From Malania oleifera (Eukaryota; Streptophyta; Magnoliopsida; Santalales; Ximeniaceae): a stretch of 64,000 nt of DNA. Below the pieces are notes generated by a model. It was not told the origin of the DNA. It did no database searches and saw nothing but the letters and a program-made list of their open reading frames with translations. Made by a program: the position numbers and the translations under genes. Below, in pieces: positions 1 through 10,223 of the stretch; positions within the stretch are counted from its first letter, which is position 1, and each line of letters begins with the position of its first letter. The stretch is taken from positions 9,765,764 to 9,829,763 of the forward strand of contig NC_080422.1 of NCBI RefSeq assembly GCF_029873635.1, given 5' to 3'.

Positions 1-863
1 GTATCTGTAATACTGAAAAATCTATATACTGTACTGTAATAAACTCATGCCACACATTTGAGTAAACAAAGTCTCATGCTCAGTTTCTGTAATTTCTGCT
101 GTAACAATAATATTCATAATATTCTAGAAAGGTAATCTGATCTGCATCCTGGTAAATACACATTCATAGTTTTCTGTTATATATATTAAAAATCGCTAGC
201 ATAGCATATTTTCCTTACCTTAACTCTAAAAGGCTCCTACTAAAATTTTGGCCCTAAACCCGCAGGGTTCTTAGCTTAACATCCTGAAAAAAGTATTCCC
301 CAGAACAAAATATCAGTATTTCCTTGCATACAACATTTTTCATAACTTTAGGGAAAACATATTCTGAATAAAACACCTTACCCTAGATTTGGGATGAATT
401 TCAAACCAACTTTCCCCACGATCAGCTCCGGCAGGCTTGCAAAGAACTTTGCCAGGAGCATCGTGGTGGCCTCAGATCTTCAATTCGGTGAGAAATGGGA
501 CCAGGATCGAAGAGAGAAGGGTTTCTGTGCTGAAGATTTTGATTAAAAATCTGAGTTTCAGCTATTTATAGGGCCGAATTTGTCAACGAGACACATCACC
601 TCGTCAACGAGTCCTGTAGAAAGTTTGCCGACGAACCTGCACCCTCGTCAATGAGCTTCAATCAGCCTTAAACCCTCTCTCGGTATCTTCTTGTCGACGA
701 GACAGGACTTTCGTTGACGAGTTTCAATCAGCCTTATACCCTCTCTCGGCATCTTCTCATCGACGAGACGGGGGACTTCGTCGACGAGATATTGAAGAAC
801 CGTTGTCGACGAAACCCCTGTGTTCATCGACAAGTCCTGGAAAAAGTTTTTCGGGTTATTACA
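1..863 (-). mobile_element. Tekay/Del-type Gypsy LTR, partial, cut by window edge
   Basis: Read on the minus strand, an LTR begins at 863 with TGTAATAACCCG and runs left past the window start. It contains CTCGTCAACGAG/GTCGACGAG-type palindromes (about 590-835), a TATAAATA box at 563-570 and, further left, the conserved block with CACGATGCTCCTGGC and a GCCACACA stretch also seen in the other Tekay-type LTRs of this window. No internal coding part is visible here. It is an old, broken copy; whether it is a solo LTR cannot be told because the left end is outside the window. Confidence 0.75.
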
Positions 864-864
864 G

Positions 865-1538
865 TGTTAATACCTTCTCTTCGCATAACTGTACTCCTGA
901 TCCCAGCTTTAATAAAAAAAAACTAAGACTACTGGTCCTTTCTCCATAGGATTAATGTAAAGACCAATCAACGAGTAGTAATTAAGTGAACTAACTGGAC
1001 CTAGGAAAAGAACATGTTAGTGGTGACTTCATCGAATCATCAATATTAATATCACCCATTACAGAAGAAAGTAAAAGAGAGAGAACTATACAAGAGGAAA
1101 TGAATATTACTTGGTGTGCTTATATTACAACTTTGAGATGTATATATAGTTATACAAGAGAGTGAGGTTATCCTAACATTCCAATATAGGACTAAAAAAT
1201 ACACACTATGTTCAATACTCCACTTCAAGCTAAAACGAAGATGTTGACAAGTCGAAGTTTGGAGAGAGCAGTCTGTAATAAACTTGGACCAACATACTTG
1301 GTGAAGACATCAACAACCTAGCCTTTAGAGGAGATAAAGTGGGGAGAGATAATCTCAGAACAAACTTTTTCCCTGATGAAGTGACTATCCACCTCAATAT
1401 GCTTGGTCCTCTCATGCAAAACTGAATTAGAAGAGAGAGATATAGCAAACTTATTGTCACAAAACAATAAAGAAGAGTCTATCACGAGAAAGCCAATCTC
1501 AAATAGGAGAGAGCGTAGCCACAGGATCTCAAAGGTAC
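865..1538 (-). mobile_element. Copia 3' end fragment: RNase H piece plus LTR
   Basis: The minus strand at about 1220-1530 encodes the end of a Copia RNase H domain: a CDN motif (LFCDNKFAISLSSN) followed by RTKHIEVD and HFIREKV, the usual C-terminal signature. Next to it, from about 1217 leftwards, lies an LTR-like stretch that ends against the Tekay-type LTR. The fragment is a broken remnant; the rest of the element is not in this window. Its LTR limits are approximate. Confidence 0.7.
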
Positions 1539-1974
1539 TGTTGACTCTATGAGTCCAATCCTGTTTTGATAATGACAAATGACTTGGTATTTGATCTGTG
1601 CATTGAGAATATGAGTAGGAACATTACTTAGCATGCACGGAAGGTGATGAAGTCATGGAAGTCACAAGGATTAAAACATACATAACCTGGCACAATCCAT
1701 AGAACTAAAAGAGTAGAAAATGAAGATGCAAGGGTCAAATTCAAGATCGTCATGGGAATGGGTATTTGGAACTGAATGTGTTTACATATTTCATATGATT
1801 TAATTCAAAACTCAAAATATACCATACACATGCATCTCATGAAAACTTTCTAGGGGATATTCATTGACTTAGAGACTCTATTTAAAACCCTAGAAAATGT
1901 TTTATGAGGAAGCAAAGCAAGAAAGCAAAAATGGTTTTTGAAAAAAAAAAAAAAAAAAAACTAAAGTTGGACTG

Positions 1975-2285
1975 CCTAGACGACTGAGGATTACCCTTAG
2001 AAGTCTAAAGATGCAACTTCAGATGACTGAAGTTTAACTTCAGACGTCTGAAGAATTTCGTCAGAAGATTGAAGAATTAGTTCAGTCATTTGAAGAATTA
2101 ATTTTGAAACACAGAACAGACAGAACACCTTTAGACGTCTGAACCTTCAATTCAGTCGTTTGAGTTGGGACTTCAGAAGACTGAACCCATAGTTCAGTCA
2201 TCTGACCCTATATTGAGACTACGACTTTCAGAGCTTTAAGGAACATCAGACGTCTGAACCCGAATCTTTAGTTGTCTGAACTTGC
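1975..2285. promoter_or_regulatory. Palindrome array in Sirevirus LTR, core GACGTC
   Basis: About a dozen degenerate copies of CTTCAGACGTCTGAA occur at irregular spacing, three with an exact GACGTC core. The array ends about 100 bases before the TATA box of the LTR. Palindrome arrays in the LTR promoter region are known for maize Sireviruses; a regulatory role here is inferred from that. Confidence 0.65.
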
Positions 2286-2690
2286 GGTAAGTTTAAAAAT
2301 ATGATATTTAGCAAGAGAACACGTGGGTTATACATTTGATCAAATTGATCCAACGGTCAGTACTTATCCTAAGGCCGAGATTACCTATATAATCAACCTC
2401 TAAACCCTAGTGCCTCAACTTTGGGAAAAGAATTGGGAGCCTTGAACGTATACACATCTCTGATCATTGTTGAACTTATTGCTAAGCTCTTGTCTGTGAT
2501 TTCAAAGCGTTTACATCATATTAAAGCTTGGGCTACTTTGATTTCAAAAGGGGTTCCGGCAACTATTGTGCAAACAACTTTGGTATTAAGGTTTGGTGAT
2601 CAAACTAAGTGTGTGCTTGTTCTCAAAGAGCTTTTCATCTCACAAACATATCATTGAATATTCATTTTGAGAAGTTGATCTTGAATATTA

Positions 2691-2692
<2 letters not shown>

Positions 2693-2727
<35 letters not shown>
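2693..2727. repeat. (TA)n microsatellite
   Basis: An uninterrupted TA dinucleotide run inside the Sirevirus LTR. Confidence 0.95.
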
Positions 2728-2731
<4 letters not shown>

Positions 2732-3695
2732 GGAAGATCACTACTTGAGAAAAGCTTTTGTTTAAAACTAAAATCTTGTAGAAAGTTTTAAACATATCTT
2801 CATTCAAAGGGTTGCTATTTGATTAGTGTAAGAAGTATTTGATAGCAAATCCTAAGAACCTATAAATACTTATTGTTAAGGGATATTATTTTTCAAACAT
2901 AGTGTTTAAATCTTTACCATATTCAAAACTGTTTATTTATTCAAAGATCCAACGTTATAGATTATTGATAGCAAGAATATAGATCTGCGCATTATCAAAG
3001 ATTATTTTTGAAATGATCTTATTTTCTAATCTTGCTTAAAGTATTTTGAAATCGAACCTTATTGTTTTTTCAAATCATATTAGGGAGATATTGATTTAAA
3101 GGATTGATTTATAAAACATATCATTCATATAACGATATCATCGCTACATAGATATTGAGCTTCAAGTTTTATCATATGAATATGTGTTATGTTTTCCATT
3201 GTACTCACTAGCTTTATTAGAAGCAATATTGAGTTTTTGCAGATTTGAAATTTTATATTGTAATCACGGTTCGGGTTGTGAACCGAGTGAGGAGAAAGTT
3301 GTGTTTCTTGTAAGCAGTGGATTGTAAGGGAAGTTCGGTCCCGGTTAAAGGAGCAAGGATTTAGTGGAATCCTTGAGTAGGTTGCTAAAGGCGAGGACGT
3401 AGGCCGGGTTGGCTGAACCTCATAAAATCGTGTTTGCCTTCTCTCATCCCTTATCTTTTTAATTTTCGCTTGCATTTCATTATCAACTTTTGCATGGTTG
3501 TATATTGATTTATATTATACGCACTTGATAATTAATTGGGTAAAATAGAATTTATTAAGATAATAATTTGAATTAATTTCAAGCTCTTGCAATTAATTTG
3601 TTAAATATTGAAATAGGGATTAAGTGGTAAAATAAACTTAAAGATTTTTAAAATACCCAATTGACCCCCCTCTTGGGATTACACTTGAATTAACA

Positions 3696-5395
3696 TTTGG
3701 TATCAGAGAGGGTTTACATAGACTTAACTGTTCATTTTGTAAAAAGATTACATGGCACACATTGGTGTAACTCCATTCGGTGAGGGACATTCGTCCACTA
3801 GACCACCAATTTTATGCGGTGTAAATTACACCTATTGGAAACGTAGGATGAGTATATATCTTTTGAACGCTGATTGGAAAGTATGGAAAATAGTTTCTAA
3901 GGGAAACCATGTTCCCATGAAACTAATTGACAAGGTAAATGTTCCTAAGACTGAAGATGAATATGCAAAGGAAGACAGGAAATCTGTGCAAATAAATACT
4001 ACTGCAATGAATTTGTTATTCTGTGCACTAGATGTAAATGAGTTTAATAGGGTGATGGCCTATAACATTGCTAAAGAGATTTGAGAAAAATTAGAAGTTA
4101 TATATGAAGGTACTAAGGAAGTAAAATATAGTAGGATAGACATGCTCACTAGTGAATACGAGGCATTTGAAATGACTGCTGATGAATCTATTCAATCCAT
4201 GTACACTAGATTCACACACATCACAAACTCTTTAAATGCCCTTAGAAAATCTTATCCTACGTATGAGTTGATTAGGAAAATCCTTAGGGGACTACCTCCA
4301 GTGTGGGAAGCTAAAGCTACTATAATAACAGAAGGGAGAAATCTGAAGGAGATGTCTGTTGATGAACTAATTGAATCACTTATCACCTATGAGCTTGCAA
4401 TAAATGAGAGGAAGAATGAGCAAATTAAAGCAAAGAAAGCTACAACACTTAAGACATCATCTCACTGCTCCAGTGAGGGAAGTGATTTAGAATCAGATGA
4501 AAACATGACACTTATCACTAAGAAATTTGGAGAGTTCATGCGAAAGAACAAGAAATACACCAGAAAATTCAAGGGATAAAAAATAGAAAAGGGAGAGTCA
4601 AGCAGAACGAAGCAAAAGGATGATCCTTCCATGTGTTATAAATGTAGAGAATTTCGACATATCAAGCTAAATTGTCCCCAGCTGAAGAAAGTGTCTAAGA
4701 AGAAGAAGAAGAAGACTCTAAAGGTGGGTTGGGACACTCAAAGTACCAATAGCTCAGAATTTGAATCCAGTGATGACGAGATTGCGAATCTATATTTGAT
4801 GGCTCATGATGATCACGAGGAACAATCTTTTTGTTCTGCTTCATCCTACTATTCAAGTGATTCAAAAAATGAAAATAACATGCTTTCTTACGATGAATTG
4901 CATTAGGAATATCTGTATACCCTTAAAATGCTAGAGAAAATGAATAAGAAAAATTTTGTTTGAAATTAAAATTAAAAGAATTTTCAAAGTTAGTTGAAAG
5001 TCAAAATGAATCTCATGCATCTCTCATGAAAGACAAGGATTTGAAAATTGAAGAGTTAGAAAAGAATTTGAAAGATAAATCTAAGATTATTTGTAAATTT
5101 ACTGAAGTTCAAAATAATTTTGAAAAACTCCTAGGAGCTCAAAGAAATTCTTTAGAGAAGGAAGGTCTTGGTTTTAATGGGAAGGAGAATCTAAAACAGA
5201 GATATCTCTACATTGAATATTTTGTAAGAGAGTCAAAATCGTATGTTCCAACTAAAGACTATCATAGAAATATTACATATTTTAAATATAAGAGGTTGGG
5301 TCACATAAAATTTGACTGTCCTTTCAAAAATAAAGATGTCAAAATTAAGAAGGTCTGGAAAGTCAAAGGAGAATCTAGTACTAACCCCCATGCTT
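3696..5395 (+). mobile_element. Sirevirus gag region, broken remnant
   Basis: Downstream of the LTR and primer site at 1539-3710 lies a Sirevirus gag. It starts MAHIGVTPFGEG at 3752, has the conserved YWKRRM, LTSEYEAF and ESIQSMYTRF blocks, two CCHC-type knuckle regions (about 4.63 and 5.28 kb) and a lysine-rich acidic linker. Together with the LTR this is one old element, 1539-5395, fused on its right to a second Sirevirus fragment. No protease, integrase or polymerase part is present. It is a broken fossil with several breaks. Confidence 0.85.
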
Positions 5396-6235
5396 CAGTT
5401 CATATCATACGCGGGTGCATTTGTGCGTATCGGTACACATTTGCTTGTATTCGAAGCATCTACTTGTACAAATATGTTCATATATGTTGTATTCTCGACA
5501 TATGATCGGAAGAGGGAGACTAGCCCTGTGAATAGTCTCGGATTGACTTTAACCCGATTAGGAAAGTTAGGTGCACCATCCTGATAAGGTATTGTATTTA
5601 GTGTCACTCTACCCATGAAGTGAGCCCTTAGTCGAATCCTTGTGCTTACGAGCCAAGGTGGGGACGTAGGCATAGTTGGCCGAACCCCGATAACATATTT
5701 TGTGTTGGCTCTTTCTTTCCCTATACTCTTTATATTTCCGCAATTTAATTTATGCACATGTATGTTTATATTTGAATTATTATATGAATGATGTACATGC
5801 TTTAAATACTGTGAATGATTGGAAAATACCAAGTCTACTACATTTGTTTTATCTGCTTAGTATTATTCTGTTGGGGTATTGGTATGTGCTTAGACAAACC
5901 CTAGGTTGGGAATTACTGATTGTGGAATTGAAATCAACTTAGGAAATTTTAATTACCCAATTCACCCCCTCTTGGGAATACACCAATTCCAACAATTGGT
6001 ATCAGAGTCTCATGGCATTGACTTAATCGTTTTTGCTAAAGATCAGGATGACTCACATTGGTGTATCCCCATTCGGAGAGGAACAATCACCTTCTAGTCC
6101 TCCATTATTTTGTGGTGTCGATTACACTACCTGAAAAATTAGAATGAGCATTTTTATAAAATCAATTAATTGGATGGCCTGGTGGGTGATTGTTAATGGA
6201 ATTCGTATGCCCTTGAATGAAAATAATATTAAGTT
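5396..6235 (+). mobile_element. Second Sirevirus fragment: LTR tail, primer site, gag start
   Basis: The tail of another Sirevirus LTR runs to 5994 (ends CAATTCCAACA) and is followed by a TGGTATCAGAG primer site from about 5997 and the first part of a gag beginning near 6046. The LTR tail shares the block around GGGGACGTAGGC and the CACCCCCTCTTGGGA end with the other Sirevirus LTRs but is a different subfamily from the one at 1539. At about 6236 it abuts a minus-strand Tekay-type LTR. Broken remnant. Confidence 0.75.
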
Positions 6236-6584
6236 ATTAGTGTGTGGCAACATGAGTTTTAGTGTATCATAAACATATCCTATAAATAGTTAACTTTAAC
6301 TGATAAATCATGCAAATTTGTACTCATATATATGTGTTTGAAAAATACATACTTTTGAACATAAGTATACTTTATCATAATAAATTTCTCTGTATATGTA
6401 AATCATCTATTATATCTATACATAAAATGATTTTCCCCTGAATGGGCAATCATATAACATCATGTAATGACATCATATGATCGGGTTGTGCGGGTCATAG
6501 GTGGGACTATACTATTGTTTATAGCTCATAGGTGATAAGCTTATAAATACAATTGTTTATAAATGAATCTCATGACACTTATAA

Positions 6585-7090
6585 CGGGATAGACATGCTC
6601 ACTAGTGAATATGAGGCATTTAAAATGACTGCTGATGAATCTATTCAATCTATGTACACTAGATTCACACACATCATGAATTCTTTAAATACTTTTGGTA
6701 AATCTTACCCTATTTATGAGTTGATCAGGAAAATACTTAGGGGACTACCTCCAGTTTGGGAAGCTAAAGCTACTATAATAACAGAAGGGAGAAATCTGAA
6801 GGAGATGTCTGTTGATGAACTAATTGAATCACTTATCACCTATGAGCTTGCAATAAATGAGAGGAAGAATGAGCAAATTAAAGCAAAGAAAGCTACAACA
6901 CTTAAGACATCATCTCACTGCTCCAGTGAGGGAAGTGATTTAGAATCAGATGAAAACATGTCACTTATCACTAAGAAATTTGGAGAGTTCATGCGAAAGA
7001 ACAAGAAATACACCAGAAAATTCAAAGGATAAAAAATAGAAAAGGGAGAGTCAAGCAGAAGGAAGTAAAAGGATGATCCTTCCATGTGTT
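6585..7090 (+). mobile_element. Sirevirus gag fragment embedded in Tekay-type LTR
   Basis: This stretch is a second copy of the gag segment at about 4135-4640. The first about 170 bases differ by roughly 10 percent, but the last about 340 bases by only about 1.5 percent (counts by eye). It is flanked on both sides by Tekay-type LTR sequence rather than by Sirevirus sequence. Broken fragment. Confidence 0.8.
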
Positions 7091-7092
7091 AT

Positions 7093-7379
7093 AACAATTC
7101 ATTTATCATGTAATGACATCATATGATCGGGTTGTGCGGGTCATGAGATTCATTTATAAACAATTGTATTTTAAGTGTCATGAGATTCATTTATTTTAAA
7201 TGCATCTCTCATAATAAACAATTCATCTATAGTTGTATTTTTAGTTGGAACAATTCATTTATCATGTAATGACATCATATGATCGGGTTGTGCGGGTCAT
7301 GAGATTCATTTATAAACAATTGTATTTTAAGTGTCATGAGATTCATTTATTTTAAATGCATCTCTCATAATAAACAATT
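7093..7379. repeat. Local tandem duplication, 156-base period
   Basis: The block starting AACAATTCATTTATCATG at 7093 recurs at 7249 and both copies run through ATCGGGTTGTGCGGGTCATG. A more diverged relative of the same block lies near 6480 on the other side of the embedded gag piece. Confidence 0.85.
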
Positions 7380-7780
7380 GTAAATAACTTTACTATACTA
7401 GAAATTGCATTTATAAGCTTTGAATCACATGTTTAAATAAATGCACGTACTTTTCTCCAAAACAACATATATGCCTATTTAATGGCAAAAGTCACATAAA
7501 TACACAAATATGTATAAATGAACATGGATTTAATTAATTTCATGTACTCAATTTAAATCGAACATATTTAAAATAACATAAATCTAATTAAATTCATGTA
7601 CTCAAATTTAATCGGGAATATTTTTAAAATAAATTTGACATAATCTAGTCCACTTACCCTAACCTTGGAGTGGGGCCTATGGTGTGCGGATGATGAAATT
7701 TCTCTGGTTAAATCATTGGAGAGTGAAGCAGGGACTCGAGAATGATGTTCATTTTTCAATTCGACCAAAAAATGACAAAT

Positions 7781-7785
<5 letters not shown>

Positions 7786-7837
<52 letters not shown>
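7786..7837. repeat. (GA)n microsatellite
   Basis: About 26 GA units, in the position where the other Tekay-type LTRs carry a CT-rich tract on their sense strand. Confidence 0.95.
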
Positions 7838-7840
<3 letters not shown>

Positions 7841-8064
7841 GGGGGAGAGGATGTACGAGAGGGAAAGAAATGAATTTTCTAATACTTCATACATATATAT
7901 ATTAATATATTATATTATTTATTTAATTATTTATTAATTAATTAAATATTTATTTATTTATTTTTATTTTTTAACTTTTCTTAGGATTACTATATTAATC
8001 TTGTATAAATATTTTTTGGGGTCGTTACATTGCAAATTAATTACCAAATTCTTTTATAGATACC

Positions 8065-8069
8065 AAGAC
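8065..8069. repeat. Target site duplication AAGAC, left
   Basis: AAGAC flanks the nested Sirevirus here and again at 17805-17809, an exact five-base target duplication. Confidence 0.9.
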
Positions 8070-10223
8070 TGTTAGCTTTACCGTGATCCCAAGAGAGGGG
8101 GGGGTGAATTGGTATTTTTAAAATTTAACCCCTAAGTATTCCTCCTAATAGCAGTATGTTCACAACCCTATTGTCAATCTAGTGTAAGTAATATAAATAT
8201 ATCAGAAATTAAATAAAGCAGTTTAATCAATCACACAAGCACCAGAAAGCAGTAAAGAGAGAGGGTGACACGCAGATATATTATCGAGGTTCGGCCAACT
8301 GCCTACGTCCCCGCCTTGACTAACTAGCACAAGGATTACTACAATAACTTGCTCACTTAAACGGGTGGAGCGACACCTATACAAACCAGATCAATTAGCA
8401 CAGGGCTGACCTCAACCTTTACACCAATCCTTATTGGGTTGGATTATCGCCCCCTCAGGCCACACCTGGAATCACTCAGGTTTACAATCAAATGGTACAA
8501 TATGATAAGTGATTTCACGTAAAGCAGATTTGTACCCAAATATGCACAATCACAAACACCACAGATGATTTAATATGTAAGCTCAGTGTGGTTTAAATAG
8601 TACAACTCTCAAAGGTATTTTCTATCAGTGTAATGCGTACGTGAGAGTATCAGCAAGCAATCTTTGTATTTCAATATGTTCTTAATCAAGATGTTTAAAC
8701 AAAGATATCATGCAAGATTCAAATATTCCAAATAGCATAATATGTCATTCACTTCAAATAGTGTATATGCTTGGTTTGTAAAGGATATGCAATCTTTGTA
8801 TTCAGCAAATGATATAAACTTGAATAAATATTGCCACAAAGATTAGTATAACAAACACAAATATCTTTCCACAAAAATGTCAATATGAATACCACAAGAT
8901 ATTTGAGTAAGTTTGAAAATATTTTTGCAAGCCAAAAACAAATACAAACTTCTTAAGATATTGCAACGAAAATGCAACACTCGGAAGTTCAACAAAGTCT
9001 TCTTAGGATAGGCTTATGAGAAAGCCCCCCTAAGAACAATTAGGTAATGCTCTCGAAAAAATCGATTCAAACACTCACGAAATGAGAGAGCAAACCTCTA
9101 AATAATAACACTCAATACACTTACAAATGATATAGAGAAGTGAAGAAGGTAAGTTTGAGTGGATTTAGAAAGAGTATAAGCAGTAGGATATATTTTGCTT
9201 GAAAGAGAATTTTGGATTTTAGTTTTTGCTAATCAACCTTTACTTTTCCCAAATAAAGGGGTATATATAGACACTCCATGAATTATGATCGTTGGGGACC
9301 TATTAGGAATTATTAAGAAAGTTTAATGACCTTTCAAATATTTTAACCCTATTTAAAAAATATTTAACAGCAGTAAAAATTAGGGCAACCAGAGAGGTCT
9401 GGTCGACCAGAACAGTTTTAGTCGACCAGGGTTCATATGGTTCGGTCGACTAGGGCATTTTTGAACTGAGGGCTCGGTCGACCGAAAGTGGGCGATTTCC
9501 CATTTCTCCGAGGTTCGATCGATCGAGCCATTTTGAACTGGCTGGTTCGGTCGACCAGACAGTTGGGATTTTTCCCGAAGACCCTCGGTCGACCAGTTAG
9601 TTGGTATACAAATTTTGCTCAGTCGACCAGATGGTCAATTTGTTGACCTCAGGGGGTTTCAGTCGACTAGGGGGTTTTGAACTACATTGATTCGGTCGAC
9701 CAGGGCCTTGGTCAACTGTTGAGTCAGGCCTGTTTCAGTCGACCGGGCAGAATGAACTACCTTGGTCGGTCGATTGAAAATGCACAAAGTGTGCATTTCG
9801 GTCCCGTTTCAATATAAATTCACCCTATTCAAGTTCCTAATACATGTAAGTGCAAAGGTGAGTGTCCTAAGGTCACTTTGGGTCCAATTTTGAAGACACC
9901 GAAAAAATCCCGTGTCGATCGACCAAAGGGTAAACCCTAAGGTCAATCTAAGGTCACTTTAGGTTGTATTTTGGTTTGAGCTTACGTAATAAATCATGCA
10001 TGTGATGTGTGTGAGCTTATTACAAACCAGAACCCCAATTACTATTACAGACCAATTTTCACAAATGAAATAAATTACAACATTGATATAAATTGGTCTT
10101 CATTCATCATTTACTCTATGTGCATATGCATTATGATCTTGACAATTAAGGTTCCTGCACATAATCTCAAATATTATGAGTGTTTGTCATAATCAAAATC
10201 GGGCGTGACCTATAAGGTTAACA
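8070..10223 (-). repeat. Sirevirus 3' LTR (left)
   Basis: This 2154-base LTR ends GTAAAGCTAACA at 8070 and starts TGTTAACCTTATAGGTCACG at 10223 on the minus strand. TATATATA lies at 9262-9269, with the conserved CAACGATCATAATTCATGG block just upstream on the minus strand. The palindrome array lies at about 9395-9785. Confidence 0.93.
9395..9785. promoter_or_regulatory. Palindrome array in Sirevirus 3' LTR, core GTCGAC
   Basis: About fourteen copies of TTCGGTCGACCAG and close variants sit at irregular 20-45 base spacing, upstream of the TATA box on the minus strand. The matching array in the other LTR is at 16945-17345. Confidence 0.75.

Larger units (their letters stand above)
1539..3695 (+). 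repeat. Sirevirus (Copia) 5' LTR
   Basis: A 2.16-kb LTR begins TGTTGACTCTATGAGTCC and ends TTGAATTAACA, followed at once by a primer binding site (TGGTATCAGAG, 3698-3710) matching initiator tRNA-Met. U3 carries an array of CTTCAGACGTCTGAA-like palindromes at about 1975-2285 and a TATATAAT box at 2386-2393, with CCAACGGTCA just upstream as in the other Sirevirus of this window. A (TA)n microsatellite lies at 2693-2727. The 3' partner LTR is not found. Confidence 0.85.
6236..8029 (-). mobile_element. Rearranged Tekay-type Gypsy LTR
   Basis: On the minus strand this LTR begins at 8029 with TGTAACGACCCCAAAAA. It contains a (GA)n run (7786-7837; CT on its own strand, the usual leader tract of this family), a block matching the CCGCACAACCC segment of the other Tekay-type LTRs (three copies, near 6490, 7130 and 7285), and at its left limit the AACTCAT...GCCACACACT segment. 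A Sirevirus gag piece lies inside it. It is rearranged and broken, with a local 156-base tandem duplication. Confidence 0.65.
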
